From: Schlesneria sp.
Lineage (GTDB): Bacteria > Planctomycetota > Planctomycetia > Planctomycetales > Planctomycetaceae
Length of the DNA: 64,000 bases
Assembly (NCBI GenBank): GCA_028291515.1
Contig: JAQGHU010000001.1
Location: forward strand, 124,001-188,000
Reading direction: 5' to 3'
Positions 1 through 8,118 of the stretch are shown here, piece after piece. Position 1 is the first letter of the stretch. Each line of letters opens with the position of its first letter. Made by a program: the position numbers and the translations under genes. The notes below the pieces were generated by a model. That model did no database searches, was not told the origin of the DNA, and saw only the letters and a program-made list of their open reading frames with translations.

Positions 1-546
1 ACGGAAGAATTCTTGCCATTGGTTTTGCAGGCTCAAGCGGGTGATCGGGACGCTTTCGGCCAATTGGCCGTGATGTTCGAACCGACGGTCTTTGCAATCG
101 CATTGCGTCGGTTGCGAAACCAGGCGGAAGCGGCCGAGTTGACTCAGGACGTCTTGATCCAAGCGTTGCGAAAATTGCCACAGTTGCGTGAACCAGAGCG
201 GTTTCCAGGTTGGTTGCGTCGGATTACGGTCCGGTTGGCAATCAACCGAACGGTTCGACGTCCACCGACTTCGACTCAGGATCCCGAGATCCTGGGCAGC
301 ATCGATTGCGAGCGAAATTCTCCTTTGGATGCCGCCTTGTCGGTCGAGCAAGCCGCTCATGTCTGGGGCGGTTTGAAGCGGCTTCGAGAACTTGATCGAT
401 CAACTCTGGTCGCCTTCTATTTCGATGGCCAGTCGCTGGTCGAGATGAGTGATCGATTCCGTAGTCCGGTAGGAACCATCAAACGACGACTGCACACGGC
501 CCGAATCCGGTTGCGGGAAGAGCTTGCTCACCTGCAATTGGTTTGA
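1..546 (+). CDS. ECF-type RNA polymerase sigma factor, cut by left edge
   Basis: Sigma-70 family factor of the extracytoplasmic-function type, which directs RNA polymerase to a dedicated promoter set. Region 2 is seen in the first ~75 residues (the stretch around DAFGQLAVMF, then ELTQDVLIQALRKL and FPGWLRRITVRLAINR). Region 4 follows after a short linker (LVAFYFDGQSLVEMSDRF, then a helix-turn-helix with GTIKRRLHTARIRLREEL). The reading frame is open to base 1. The first possible start inside the window is a TTG at 13 without a visible ribosome site, so the gene most likely begins upstream and is partial here. No anti-sigma factor is visible downstream. The gene ends just before a strong terminator. 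Confidence 0.85.
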   Translation, partial: TEEFLPLVLQAQAGDRDAFGQLAVMFEPTVFAIALRRLRNQAEAAELTQDVLIQALRKLPQLREPERFPGWLRRITVRLAINRTVRRPPTSTQDPEILGSIDCERNSPLDAALSVEQAAHVWGGLKRLRELDRSTLVAFYFDGQSLVEMSDRFRSPVGTIKRRLHTARIRLREELAHLQLV

Positions 547-561
547 TTGCCACACACAATG

Positions 562-597
562 AAAACACGGGCTTCGATTCTTCGGAGCCCGTGTTTT
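562..597 (+). terminator. Rho-independent terminator after sigma factor
   Basis: A 12-bp perfect stem (562-573 with 586-597) and a 12-nt loop, running into a T-rich tail, 15 bp after the sigma-factor stop codon. Confidence 0.85.
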
Positions 598-758
598 TTC
601 GTTTCACGGCGTATTTCGAGTTATCAAGGTTCGGATTGAATTTCAGATCACTCGCGTGGCAGCCCAAATAGCGGTAAAACGGCAGTGTCTGCATTCCATC
701 CAGATCGGCGTCGCGGGGCTCCTGCGACTGACCAGCACCACTCGAGGAGACTTCAGCC

Positions 759-2156
759 GTGGAAAACGCAACCAACAGTGATATTAGCGGAGGCCTCACC
801 CGCCGCGATCTCTTGAAGACAACCGGTCAAATTGCGGCCGCTTCGGCATTGGCGGGGATCGCCTTGCCGCAGTACGTGTACGCCGGTGAAAGCGGCACCA
901 TCAACGTGGCACTCGTTGGCTGCGGCGGTCGTGGAACCGGGGCGGCTCAGAACGCCCTGTCGACAAAGGTGGGGCCGGTGAAGCTGACGGCAATGGCTGA
1001 CGCCTATGCGGATCGCCTGAAGGGGAGCCATGAGTCGCTGAAGAATGATAAGAAGGAACTGGTCCAGGTTGCCGACGATCACAAGTTCGTCGGCTTCGAC
1101 GCGTATAAGAATGCAATGGATAGCCTGAAGAAGGGCGACGTGGTCATCCTGACGACGCCTCCCGCCTTCCGCCACCTGCATTTTAAGTATGCAATCGAAA
1201 AGGGACTGAACGTCTTCATGGAGAAGCCGGTGACCGTCGACGGTCCGGGCACTCGCAAGATGCTCGAGCTGTACGAAGAGTCGAAGAAGAAGAATATGAA
1301 GGTCGGCGTCGGCCTGATGTGCCGTCACTGTGCCGATCGTGGTGAACTGTCCAAGCGCATCAAGAATGGCGAACTGGGCGAAATCATTGCCTTGCGAGGC
1401 TACCGCTGTGCCGGTCCTACTGCGAGCATCTTCACGGGTCCCAAGCCAGCCAACCAGAATGAACTGGAATACCAGATCCGCAACTTCCATTCGTTCCTGT
1501 GGGCCAGCGGTGGCGGCTACAGTGACTTCCTGATCCACAACATTGATGAATGTTGCTGGATGAAAGATACGGAAGATAAGAACATTTGGCCGGTCGAAGC
1601 CAAGGGATACGGCGGCCGTCATTATCGTGGCGATTACGTCGATCAGAACTTCGATACTTACAGCGTGGAATACACCTTCGGCGACGGCACGAAGTTCTTC
1701 CTGGAAGGTCGCTGCATGGTCGGAGCAGCCACTGAATTCGCCAGCTATGCTCACGGTACTAAGGGATCGGCCACGATCTCGGCTGCAGGCCACTGGCCGT
1801 CGAAGGCTCGAATCTACAAGGGCCAGAAGATGGTGGAGAGTGAAGCGATCTGGAAGGCAGAAGATCGAATCAGCCCGTACCAGTTGGAATGGGACCACTT
1901 GATGGAAGCCATTCGTCAGGACACGCCCTATAACGAAGTGAAGCGTGGTGCGGAAGCCAGCTTGGTCACATCGATGGGTCGTATGGCTTGTCACACCGGC
2001 CGCATCATCACCTTCGACGAAATGCTGAACTGCGAGCACGAGTTCGCCCCCGAACTCGACAAACTGATGGTGGGCGGTCCAGCTCCGATAATTGCCGACG
2101 AAAACGGCAAGTATCCGGTCCCTGCCCCAGGCATCAAGACGAAGCGTGAATACTAA
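759..2156 (+). CDS. Gfo/Idh/MocA family oxidoreductase with Tat signal
   Basis: NAD(P)-dependent oxidoreductase of the Gfo/Idh/MocA family, predicted to be exported folded. Residues 14-20 (TRRDLLK) followed by a hydrophobic Ala-rich stretch form a twin-arginine signal. The Rossmann fold begins near residue 50 (VALVGCGGRGTG), and the family EKPV motif lies near residue 155. Length (465 aa) suits the planctomycete exported subgroup. The GTG start at 759 is chosen because GAGGAG lies at 744-749, 9 bp upstream. Substrate unknown; these families act on sugars and inositols. It is monocistronic, with terminators on both sides. Confidence 0.88.
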   Translation: MENATNSDISGGLTRRDLLKTTGQIAAASALAGIALPQYVYAGESGTINVALVGCGGRGTGAAQNALSTKVGPVKLTAMADAYADRLKGSHESLKNDKKELVQVADDHKFVGFDAYKNAMDSLKKGDVVILTTPPAFRHLHFKYAIEKGLNVFMEKPVTVDGPGTRKMLELYEESKKKNMKVGVGLMCRHCADRGELSKRIKNGELGEIIALRGYRCAGPTASIFTGPKPANQNELEYQIRNFHSFLWASGGGYSDFLIHNIDECCWMKDTEDKNIWPVEAKGYGGRHYRGDYVDQNFDTYSVEYTFGDGTKFFLEGRCMVGAATEFASYAHGTKGSATISAAGHWPSKARIYKGQKMVESEAIWKAEDRISPYQLEWDHLMEAIRQDTPYNEVKRGAEASLVTSMGRMACHTGRIITFDEMLNCEHEFAPELDKLMVGGPAPIIADENGKYPVPAPGIKTKREY

Positions 2157-2181
2157 GGTCTTGTGATTGGTTCGAACTGAC

Positions 2182-2212
2182 AAGAGCCCCGGTTGTTAAA
2201 ACCGGGGCTCTT
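2182..2212 (+). terminator. Terminator after Gfo/Idh/MocA gene
   Basis: A 13-bp perfect inverted repeat (2182-2194 with 2200-2212), loop of 5, with T-rich flank. It lies between convergent genes and probably serves both strands. Confidence 0.8.
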
Positions 2213-2216
2213 TCGT

Positions 2217-2639
2217 TTAACCTCGTACTGACTTCGGTCGACGTACAATTGAACCGACGATCACGCCTGCAATCGCATATTCCACCATCGCGAGCACGAA
2301 CCAGCCAACAGCCAACTCGGCCTGGATGGGATGCACCGCGTAGCCGCCGCACGCGAGCGACGATCCCATCGCCAGCCCGAATAGCAATCCGTACGCGAGT
2401 CCCGCAATCAGCCCTCGGGATTGAATCTGCACGACATAGATTGCGACGAACGCGGCAGCGGTCACCAGCACCCCCGAGTAAATCACCCAGATTTTGATCT
2501 CAGCTCGCGGACGCCAAACATTCGGCAGCGCCGCATACATCGAACCAAAAATCAACCCGTGTCCGACCAGGTCGAGCAAGACCCACGCAACGAAAACCGC
2601 CAGCCAGGCCGAAATCCATTGCTTGACGGTTGCTCGCAC
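2217..2639 (-). CDS. Small four-helix membrane protein, unknown function
   Basis: A 140-residue hydrophobic protein with four predicted membrane helices: about residues 8-33, 48-70, 76-98 and 110-132. The start is taken as the GTG at 2639, because AAGGAG lies about 7 bp upstream on the minus strand; the frame is open further to 2696, but that part is not hydrophobic and has no ribosome site. I see no catalytic motif and do not recognise a characterised family. It lies between two Gfo/Idh/MocA genes, and no functional link is implied. Confidence 0.65.
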   Translation of the reverse strand: MRATVKQWISAWLAVFVAWVLLDLVGHGLIFGSMYAALPNVWRPRAEIKIWVIYSGVLVTAAAFVAIYVVQIQSRGLIAGLAYGLLFGLAMGSSLACGGYAVHPIQAELAVGWFVLAMVEYAIAGVIVGSIVRRPKSVRG

Positions 2640-2679
2640 GACGGGACTCCTTCGGTAGAAATCGCAGGGACAAAATGAT

Positions 2680-2710
2680 ACTCGCCCGGCGAACATGTCG
2701 CCGGGCGAGT
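2680..2710 (-). terminator. Terminator after second Gfo/Idh/MocA gene
   Basis: A 13-bp perfect stem (2680-2692 with 2698-2710), loop of 5, lying 16 bp after the stop of the minus-strand oxidoreductase. Confidence 0.75.
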
Positions 2711-2726
2711 CTTGAAGTCACTTCAA

Positions 2727-3932
2727 TCAGCGTCGGGCTGCCGGATGCTTGAGCGGCAACCACGCTCCATTATGTTCGCTGCTGGCGACGCACTGCTGGA
2801 TGAAATACATCCCTTCGACGCCGTCGTAAACATTCGGGTAGACGGTGTTGAGTCGTTCGAACGATTGCCCGGCCGCTCGCTTGGCCATGTCGTCATAGGC
2901 GAAGCGATAGACGTTGGCAAACGCTTCGAAGAACGCTTCGGGGTGACCGCTTGGCAGGCGGCACGCGGCCTTTCCGGCACCATTCATGAAGGACGCATTT
3001 GGATCGCGCGTGTAGACCGAATGCGGCTGACCGTTTCGTCGGACCATCATTTCGTTGGGATTTTCTTGTCGCCACGACAAGGCTCCCTTTGTTCCATCGA
3101 CTTCGATGTACAGATCATTCTCGCGGCCGTGTGAGATCTGGCTGGCGGTGACCGACCCCAAACCGCCGTTTTCGAAGCGAATGACCGCATGACCATAGTC
3201 ATCCAGACGGCGGCCTGGTTCGAATGCTTTCAAGTGGCAGGAGACTTCAGCCGGCAGCAGCCCGGTCATGTAACGCGCCAAGTTATACGCATGCGTTCCG
3301 ATGTCGCCGAAGCAACCTGCGGCACCGGACTTGGTCGGATCGGTTCTCCAGGCGGCTTGCTTCTGATCCGACGACTCCAGACGCGTTCGCAACCAGCCTT
3401 GGATATAGTTGGAGCGAATGGCCTGAATCTCGCCGAGTTCACCGCCCAAGATCATCTCTCGGGCCTGGCGAACCAACGGGTAACCCGTGTAGTTATGCGA
3501 CACCGCGAAGACGGCTCCCGATTTTTCGACCAACTTGACGAGTTCTTCGGCTTGGGCCAGATCGAAGGTCATCGGCTTGTCGCAGATCACATTGAAGCCG
3601 GCGGCCAATGCCGCCTTGGCGACCGCGAAGTGCGTGTGATTCGGCGTGGCGATCGTCACGAAGTCGATTCGCGTGCCGGCGGGGAGCGCCGCTTCCTTGG
3701 TACACAGTTCTTCAAATGAGCCATAAGCTCGATCAGCAGCGATGTCGTAGGCCGGAGCGGATGCCTTGGCTCGGGCGGGATCAGACGACAGAGCCCCTGC
3801 GACGAGGGCCGCGCGATTGTCTAAGACAGCCGCAGTCGCGTGGACTCGACCGATGAAGGCTCCTTGGCCTCCCCCGACCAAAGCCATTCGCAACTTTCGA
3901 TTTAACGAGCCGTTGGTTGTTTCCGCAGTCAC
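2727..3932 (-). CDS. Gfo/Idh/MocA family oxidoreductase (cytosolic)
   Basis: A second NAD(P)-dependent oxidoreductase of the Gfo/Idh/MocA family, 401 aa and without a signal sequence. The Rossmann motif is near residues 17-28 (ALVGGGQGAFIG), and the conserved CDKPMTF, carrying the family lysine, is near residue 120. A substrate-domain histidine lies in GDIGTHAYNLARYMTG. The GTG start at 3932 is preceded by GGGAGGAA at proper spacing. It differs clearly in sequence from the exported family member at 759-2156 and is not a recent duplicate. It is probably a sugar or inositol dehydrogenase; the substrate is not predictable. Confidence 0.88.
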   Translation of the reverse strand: MTAETTNGSLNRKLRMALVGGGQGAFIGRVHATAAVLDNRAALVAGALSSDPARAKASAPAYDIAADRAYGSFEELCTKEAALPAGTRIDFVTIATPNHTHFAVAKAALAAGFNVICDKPMTFDLAQAEELVKLVEKSGAVFAVSHNYTGYPLVRQAREMILGGELGEIQAIRSNYIQGWLRTRLESSDQKQAAWRTDPTKSGAAGCFGDIGTHAYNLARYMTGLLPAEVSCHLKAFEPGRRLDDYGHAVIRFENGGLGSVTASQISHGRENDLYIEVDGTKGALSWRQENPNEMMVRRNGQPHSVYTRDPNASFMNGAGKAACRLPSGHPEAFFEAFANVYRFAYDDMAKRAAGQSFERLNTVYPNVYDGVEGMYFIQQCVASSEHNGAWLPLKHPAARR

Positions 3933-4213
3933 GACGGTTCCTCCCGGAGATCACTCAGAAGTTGTAGTTAGAGCAGATCAGCGATCACAAGTTGTTGATA
4001 CAACCCGGAGAGCCCAATCCACTCGTTTTCGGCTGAAAGTGCCGGAAGCATATCGGGCGTCGAGTTCAAATGCCAAGTATGATGAGTCCCTTGCAGCGAA
4101 AACAGCTAGCCGCCAAAGGATCGGAGCGTTACAGTATTAGTGGCGTCGTTCGACGCATCACATCACTTAGCGAGAATCGCTGACGGTCTCTTTCGCAGTT
4201 AAAGGAGCGGATC

Positions 4214-4732
4214 ATGCTGCCGCGTGGAAATGAACGTCGTTTTGTCTGGATGGGACTTGGCTTGGTGGCAGGTCTTTGCTTGGCTTATTGTTGGCCGCAC
4301 GAAACGGCTCAAGCGGTCGCGACCGATCGCGACGACCGATTCGCCGTCTGCACGGTCGAAACACAAACGAATTTTGGGATGCCCGAGGCCGTCTTCGTCA
4401 TGGACTTCCTGACGGGACGATTGACCGGTGCGCAGCTCAACCAGCAATCATATGCCTTCACGAACTTCTGGTTCCGAAACGTTGCCGCCGATTTCGGCCT
4501 GAAGCCCAATGCTGCCGCGAAAGCCAAATACTGCATCATCCCCGGAAATGCCTATCTGACCAGTGCCGGCGGTGCGACAGTTTCGAGCGGCGTGATCTAC
4601 GTCGGCGAACTGACATCCGGAAAAGTGGTTTGCTACAGCTTCTCTGTTCGCAATTCGAAAACTCCACTGCCAGTGATGCAGCTCGACCCGATTGCATTCT
4701 TCCCATTCCGGGAAGCTGTTGCAGACAATTGA
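4214..4732 (+). CDS. Signal-anchored hypothetical protein
   Basis: A 172-residue protein with a basic N-terminus and one hydrophobic segment (about residues 10-25, WMGLGLVAGLCLAY), so it is exported or membrane-anchored. The remainder is a soluble domain rich in aromatic residues and beta-strand pattern. It includes MPEAVFVMDFLTGRLTG, a common pattern in short planctomycete exported proteins, but I cannot name a family. AAAGGAG at 4201-4207 supports the ATG at 4214. It stands alone and is followed by a terminator. Confidence 0.7.
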   Translation: MLPRGNERRFVWMGLGLVAGLCLAYCWPHETAQAVATDRDDRFAVCTVETQTNFGMPEAVFVMDFLTGRLTGAQLNQQSYAFTNFWFRNVAADFGLKPNAAAKAKYCIIPGNAYLTSAGGATVSSGVIYVGELTSGKVVCYSFSVRNSKTPLPVMQLDPIAFFPFREAVADN

Positions 4733-4761
4733 TTCGCCAGAATGTCGACGCTGGCAATGAA

Positions 4762-4789
4762 AAAGGGGAGCACAAATGTGCTCCCCTTT
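4762..4789 (+). terminator. Terminator hairpin after 4214-4732
   Basis: Nearly continuous inverted repeat (4762-4774 with 4777-4789), effectively a stem with a small AT loop, 29 bp after the stop codon. Confidence 0.75.
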
Positions 4790-4851
4790 GCATTTACGAC
4801 ATTGGCTATTGCACAACCGTCAGTCCCGCGCCGGCGCGAATCGACCTTTGT

Positions 4852-4982
4852 GTCATTCCCGCGCAGGGGGGAATCCCTCCGGTCCGCAGCGAATCTCCCG
4901 CAGCCATCGTCGTAGGACTCCGTTGTTCCGGCATCGCTTCCGTCCCACGGCTCGCTGGATTCCCGCCGGCGCAGGAATGACG
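4852..4982. repeat. Paired dRS3-like inverted repeat, copy A
   Basis: Two palindromic ends face each other. The left end reads ATTCCC-N8-GGGAAT (4855-4874); the right end is the same with one mismatch (4959-4978). The whole is bounded by GTCATTCC and GGAATGACG. The interior shares words such as TCCGCAGCGAATCT and CTCGCTGGATTCCCGCC with the copy at 19096-19197. It occupies the 429-bp gap between 4733 and 5161, with nothing else seen there except the terminator at 4762. Confidence 0.75.
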
Positions 4983-5161
4983 AGAGGAACAGCCCACTTG
5001 ACCGAGCTGGCGGTGCTGTCTAACATGCGTGTGTGAGTGCTCACTCACATCCGCCGGGAATGCTACAGAGTTGTAAAAGAAAGCAACAAGCACGATCGCC
5101 CGAGACATTGGAGGCGTGGGTGCGCGAGCATGCCTTTTGATCCGCCTGAGGTGCTTCGAGG

Positions 5162-6601
5162 ATGAAGACCGTGAACGAAATTGCAGAATCTTTGACCGAC
5201 TCGAAGGCGACAAATCGGACTTGTGCGACGGTTCCCGGCGCGCTCTGGTCGGGTTGGGCGGCATCCGTTCCCGTCGTGCTGCTGGCGGTACTCGTCGTCC
5301 ACATGACGCCGCACACTCGCGGTATCGGCTTCTATCCGGAACTTCGGTACGCGGTCGTCGCGCCGATATGCGTCCTTGTCGCGGTTGCCGCTGCGTTCCT
5401 ATACCGTCGCCTCGCCGGGCGATTCGAACGGCCACGCCGAGAGTTGACTGCGATTCTCCTCGGACTCGCCGCGCTCGCTCTCCTCGGGATGGCCGCGGCC
5501 GGTCCATCGGGTCTCGTCGGGGCAGCCTTGCCCACCATACTCGGTGTTGTTGGTGTGGTGGCCTGGATTGTCCCTCGCTTCGTCGCTCGGCCGAGATGGA
5601 CTCGCGTCGGCACGGTTGCGATTGTGGCCTTCGGTGTCGTTGAAGTGACCGGCGTTGTTGGCGCTCTCTTGAGTGAACAGGTCGCGCCACCCGGCCCCGA
5701 CGGACTGGCCTTCGCGATCCCCAACGCCAGGTTCGATGTCGACCACAAGTTCGTCGACCTCCCGAGCGGGGCACGCGTCCACTACCTGGACGAGGGGAAG
5801 GGTGAGACGCTTCTTTTCCTGCACGGCAATCCGTCATGGTCATTCCAGTGGCGCGACCTCGTTCGCGGGCTCCGGGGCTCGTACCGCTGTGTCGCCCTCG
5901 ACTATCCCGGCTTCGGGTTGTCGCTCGCGCCGGCTGGATTCGGGTTCACTCCGCGCGAACAGAGCTTCGTCGTTGAGGAGTTCGTGGATCGCCTTGGGCT
6001 TCGCGACGTGACGCTGGTCATGCAGGATTGGGGCGGCCCCATCGGTATTGGGTTGGCCGAACGCCGTCCGGAACTCGTCCGCCGCGTCGTCCTCGGGAGC
6101 ACCTGGGCGTGGCCGACGGCCCCGGGCGAACCGCGCGGGATCTTCTCCGCCATCGCTGGTGGGCCGGTCGGCGAGTTCGCGCAGGTGAACTTCAACGGAT
6201 TCGCCCAGTTCGGCATCAAGAACGGGATCGTCCGCGAGCTTCCCCCCGACGTGTTCGAACTATACGTGCGCCCGTTCCGCCCGCTCGACCGCCGTGGCGT
6301 TGCGGCCTTCTACCCAGGCCAGATCACTGCGGCGGGTGACTACTTCTCAGAGCTTGAGGCCGGCCTGACCCGCGTGAAGGACAAGCCGGCGCTCGTCTTC
6401 TGGGCGCTCAAGGACATCGGCTTCCCCCGTAGCGACCTTGCGCGGTGGGAGAAGGCCTTCCCGAACCACAAAACGATCGAGTTCCCCGACGCGAATCACT
6501 TCTTCTTCGAGGACACCGCGGAACAAATGATTCCGGAGATTCGCGCGTTCATGTCCGCCGACCCGAACGGACCGGGACATCGGGCGGACATCAATGAGTA
6601 A
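5162..6601 (+). CDS. Membrane domain fused to haloalkane-dehalogenase-like alpha/beta hydrolase
   Basis: A 479-residue fusion. Residues ~28-170 hold four to five hydrophobic membrane segments (about 28-50, 62-82, 95-113, 115-140, 147-170). From ~185 to 470 there is an alpha/beta hydrolase of the haloalkane dehalogenase type. HGNPS (221-225) supplies the oxyanion site and halide-binding Asn. QDWGG places the nucleophile Asp at 289 with the halide-stabilising Trp 290. An acid candidate is Asp 418 and the base is His 446 in DANHFFF. Known dehalogenases are usually ~300 aa and soluble; the membrane part is extra. GC content is far above the neighbours. A TetR gene follows 69 bp later. Epoxide or other hydrolase activity remains possible. 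Confidence 0.8.
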   Translation: MKTVNEIAESLTDSKATNRTCATVPGALWSGWAASVPVVLLAVLVVHMTPHTRGIGFYPELRYAVVAPICVLVAVAAAFLYRRLAGRFERPRRELTAILLGLAALALLGMAAAGPSGLVGAALPTILGVVGVVAWIVPRFVARPRWTRVGTVAIVAFGVVEVTGVVGALLSEQVAPPGPDGLAFAIPNARFDVDHKFVDLPSGARVHYLDEGKGETLLFLHGNPSWSFQWRDLVRGLRGSYRCVALDYPGFGLSLAPAGFGFTPREQSFVVEEFVDRLGLRDVTLVMQDWGGPIGIGLAERRPELVRRVVLGSTWAWPTAPGEPRGIFSAIAGGPVGEFAQVNFNGFAQFGIKNGIVRELPPDVFELYVRPFRPLDRRGVAAFYPGQITAAGDYFSELEAGLTRVKDKPALVFWALKDIGFPRSDLARWEKAFPNHKTIEFPDANHFFFEDTAEQMIPEIRAFMSADPNGPGHRADINE

Positions 6602-6670
6602 ACTGAACAAGGGCGCCACGAAGCGGCTCGATGACGTGATTCGAACACAACCGTTGCGACGAGGAACACG

Positions 6671-7294
6671 ATGAGTCTGCGGAATGAAATCCTGGATGCG
6701 ACCGAAGTCCTGCTCCGAACCCGAGGGGCGGCTGGGGCGACGACGAAGGAGATCGCGGCCGCCGCCGGGTGCGCCGAAGGGAGCATCTACCGCCACTTCC
6801 CCGGCAAGAGCGAGCTTCTGTTCGCCGCAGTCGAGAAGCATCTTCCGACCTTGGACGCGGTGCTCGCCGGTAGTGACGGCAACCTCCGACTCTACTTCGA
6901 GCGGGCTGCCGTCGCGCTCGTGGACTATTTCGGGAAGCTCCTGCCGCTGGCGGTCGGTCTCGCCGCCGACGTCGAACTGGCCGAGCGGAACCGTGAGCGG
7001 ATGCGAGCCGGGCGGATCGGCCCCCACAAGCTCTTGGAACACTTGGCCACACACTTTGCGGCCGGACAGGCGGAGGGGTGGATCTGTGCCACGGCCGACC
7101 CGCTCACGCTTTCGTCCCTCCTCACGGGGCCATGCTTCCATTATGCGTTCATGCGGTTCTTCACGGGCGACGTACCGCTGTGGGAATCACCGGCCCAGTT
7201 TGCCAGGGCGATCGCAGGGTCACTCGTGGTAGTTGCCACTCCGGACCCGCCTCCGCGGAAGCAAGCGAAGCGCACCAGGAGGAAGGATGCATGA
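6671..7294 (+). CDS. TetR/AcrR family transcriptional regulator
   Basis: Dimeric DNA-binding repressor of the TetR family, 207 aa. The helix-turn-helix is at residues ~24-46 (TTKEIAAAAGCAEGSIYRHF), with the family YRHFPGK signature. The C-terminal ligand domain is variable, and the protein ends in a Lys/Arg-rich tail. The ATG at 6671 has GAGG 6 bp upstream. It follows the membrane hydrolase gene on the same strand after 69 bp and shares its high GC content, so it probably regulates that gene and its own expression (inference). Ligand unknown. Confidence 0.88.
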   Translation: MSLRNEILDATEVLLRTRGAAGATTKEIAAAAGCAEGSIYRHFPGKSELLFAAVEKHLPTLDAVLAGSDGNLRLYFERAAVALVDYFGKLLPLAVGLAADVELAERNRERMRAGRIGPHKLLEHLATHFAAGQAEGWICATADPLTLSSLLTGPCFHYAFMRFFTGDVPLWESPAQFARAIAGSLVVVATPDPPPRKQAKRTRRKDA

Positions 7295-7339
7295 AATCGT
7301 GATGTTCCGATTGATGTCGTTTCTATAACGGAGGTTCCC

Positions 7340-7804
7340 ATGAGATTGCATGCGGCGGCATTTGTGGTCCTGTTTGCTGGGGTTGGGTTGCCGGCCATGG
7401 CGGGCGATGCCAAAGAGGAGGCGGTCATGAAAGATGTTGAGTCACTGAAGGGGACGTGGGTGGTCGTCTCAGCCGAACGAGACGGCAGGAAGCTCACCGA
7501 CGAACAGATCAAGGGCGTCATGCTGACCTTCGACGGGGGCGAGAAGGTTGTGGTCAAAAAGGGAGACCAGCCCCTGTTCGAGGGGACCATCAAGATCGAC
7601 CCGACGAAGAAGCCCAAGACGCAAGATTCCACCCAAACCTCTGAGGGAGAGAACAAGGGTAAAATCACCCTAAGCATCTACGAGGTTGAGGGGGACACAC
7701 TGAAGATCTGTTCCGCCGAGCCGGGCAAGGACCGTCCCGCGGAGTTCTCCACCCAGCCTGGCAGCGGACACTTCCTCAGAGTGTACAAGCGGGAAAAGAA
7801 GTAG
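7340..7804 (+). CDS. TIGR03067 domain exported protein
   Basis: A 154-residue secreted protein with an N-terminal signal peptide (residues ~1-21, ending near PAMAG). The mature part begins with LKGTWVVVSAERDG and ends with the GSGHFLRVYKREKK strand, a layout typical of the planctomycete TIGR03067 lipocalin-like family. GGAGG lies 6 bp before the ATG. Its function is not established. Members often occur near ECF sigma factors, but here the neighbour is a TetR gene. It is less GC-rich than the two upstream genes, so it may not belong to the same transferred block. Confidence 0.82.
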   Translation: MRLHAAAFVVLFAGVGLPAMAGDAKEEAVMKDVESLKGTWVVVSAERDGRKLTDEQIKGVMLTFDGGEKVVVKKGDQPLFEGTIKIDPTKKPKTQDSTQTSEGENKGKITLSIYEVEGDTLKICSAEPGKDRPAEFSTQPGSGHFLRVYKREKK

Positions 7805-7966
7805 GCGGCAATCTCGTTGGGGCGGAGCACCGCTCGCCAAATGTTGCTCTTTCGCGGCGTGTCGGCACTCGATGCAGTCGCCAACCCAGCCTCTGCGCGA
7901 GGCGTTGACGGTGGCGAGGCTTGAGAGCGTCATCGCCTAAATTAAAAGGTGAATCAACGGAGTCAG

Positions 7967-8026
7967 AAAGCAGCCCTGTGGGTTTCGCAATTCTTTGTAA
8001 AATTGCAAAACCCACAGGGCTGCTTT
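7967..8026. terminator. Long perfect hairpin, probable bidirectional terminator
   Basis: A 19-bp perfect stem (7967-7985 with 8008-8026), extended inside by GCAATT/AATTGC (7987-7992 with 8001-8006), with T-rich sequence on the plus-strand exit. It lies between the convergent TIGR03067 gene and histidine kinase. The rest of the gap 7805-8118 shows no gene. Confidence 0.7.
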
Positions 8027-8118
8027 GTTTTCTTTGCGATTGCATTGTCGACGCCGTCATCTCCGGAAGGATGCCTGCTTTCTGGCGAAAGCAGTTAGCA
8101 GGCCGTGAACCAGCCGGG

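Noticed and set aside
753-2183. Long minus-strand reading frame (476 codons) opposite the first Gfo/Idh/MocA gene
   Set aside because: Fully antisense to a clear family member with signal, ribosome site and motifs; its own translation has no recognisable domain.
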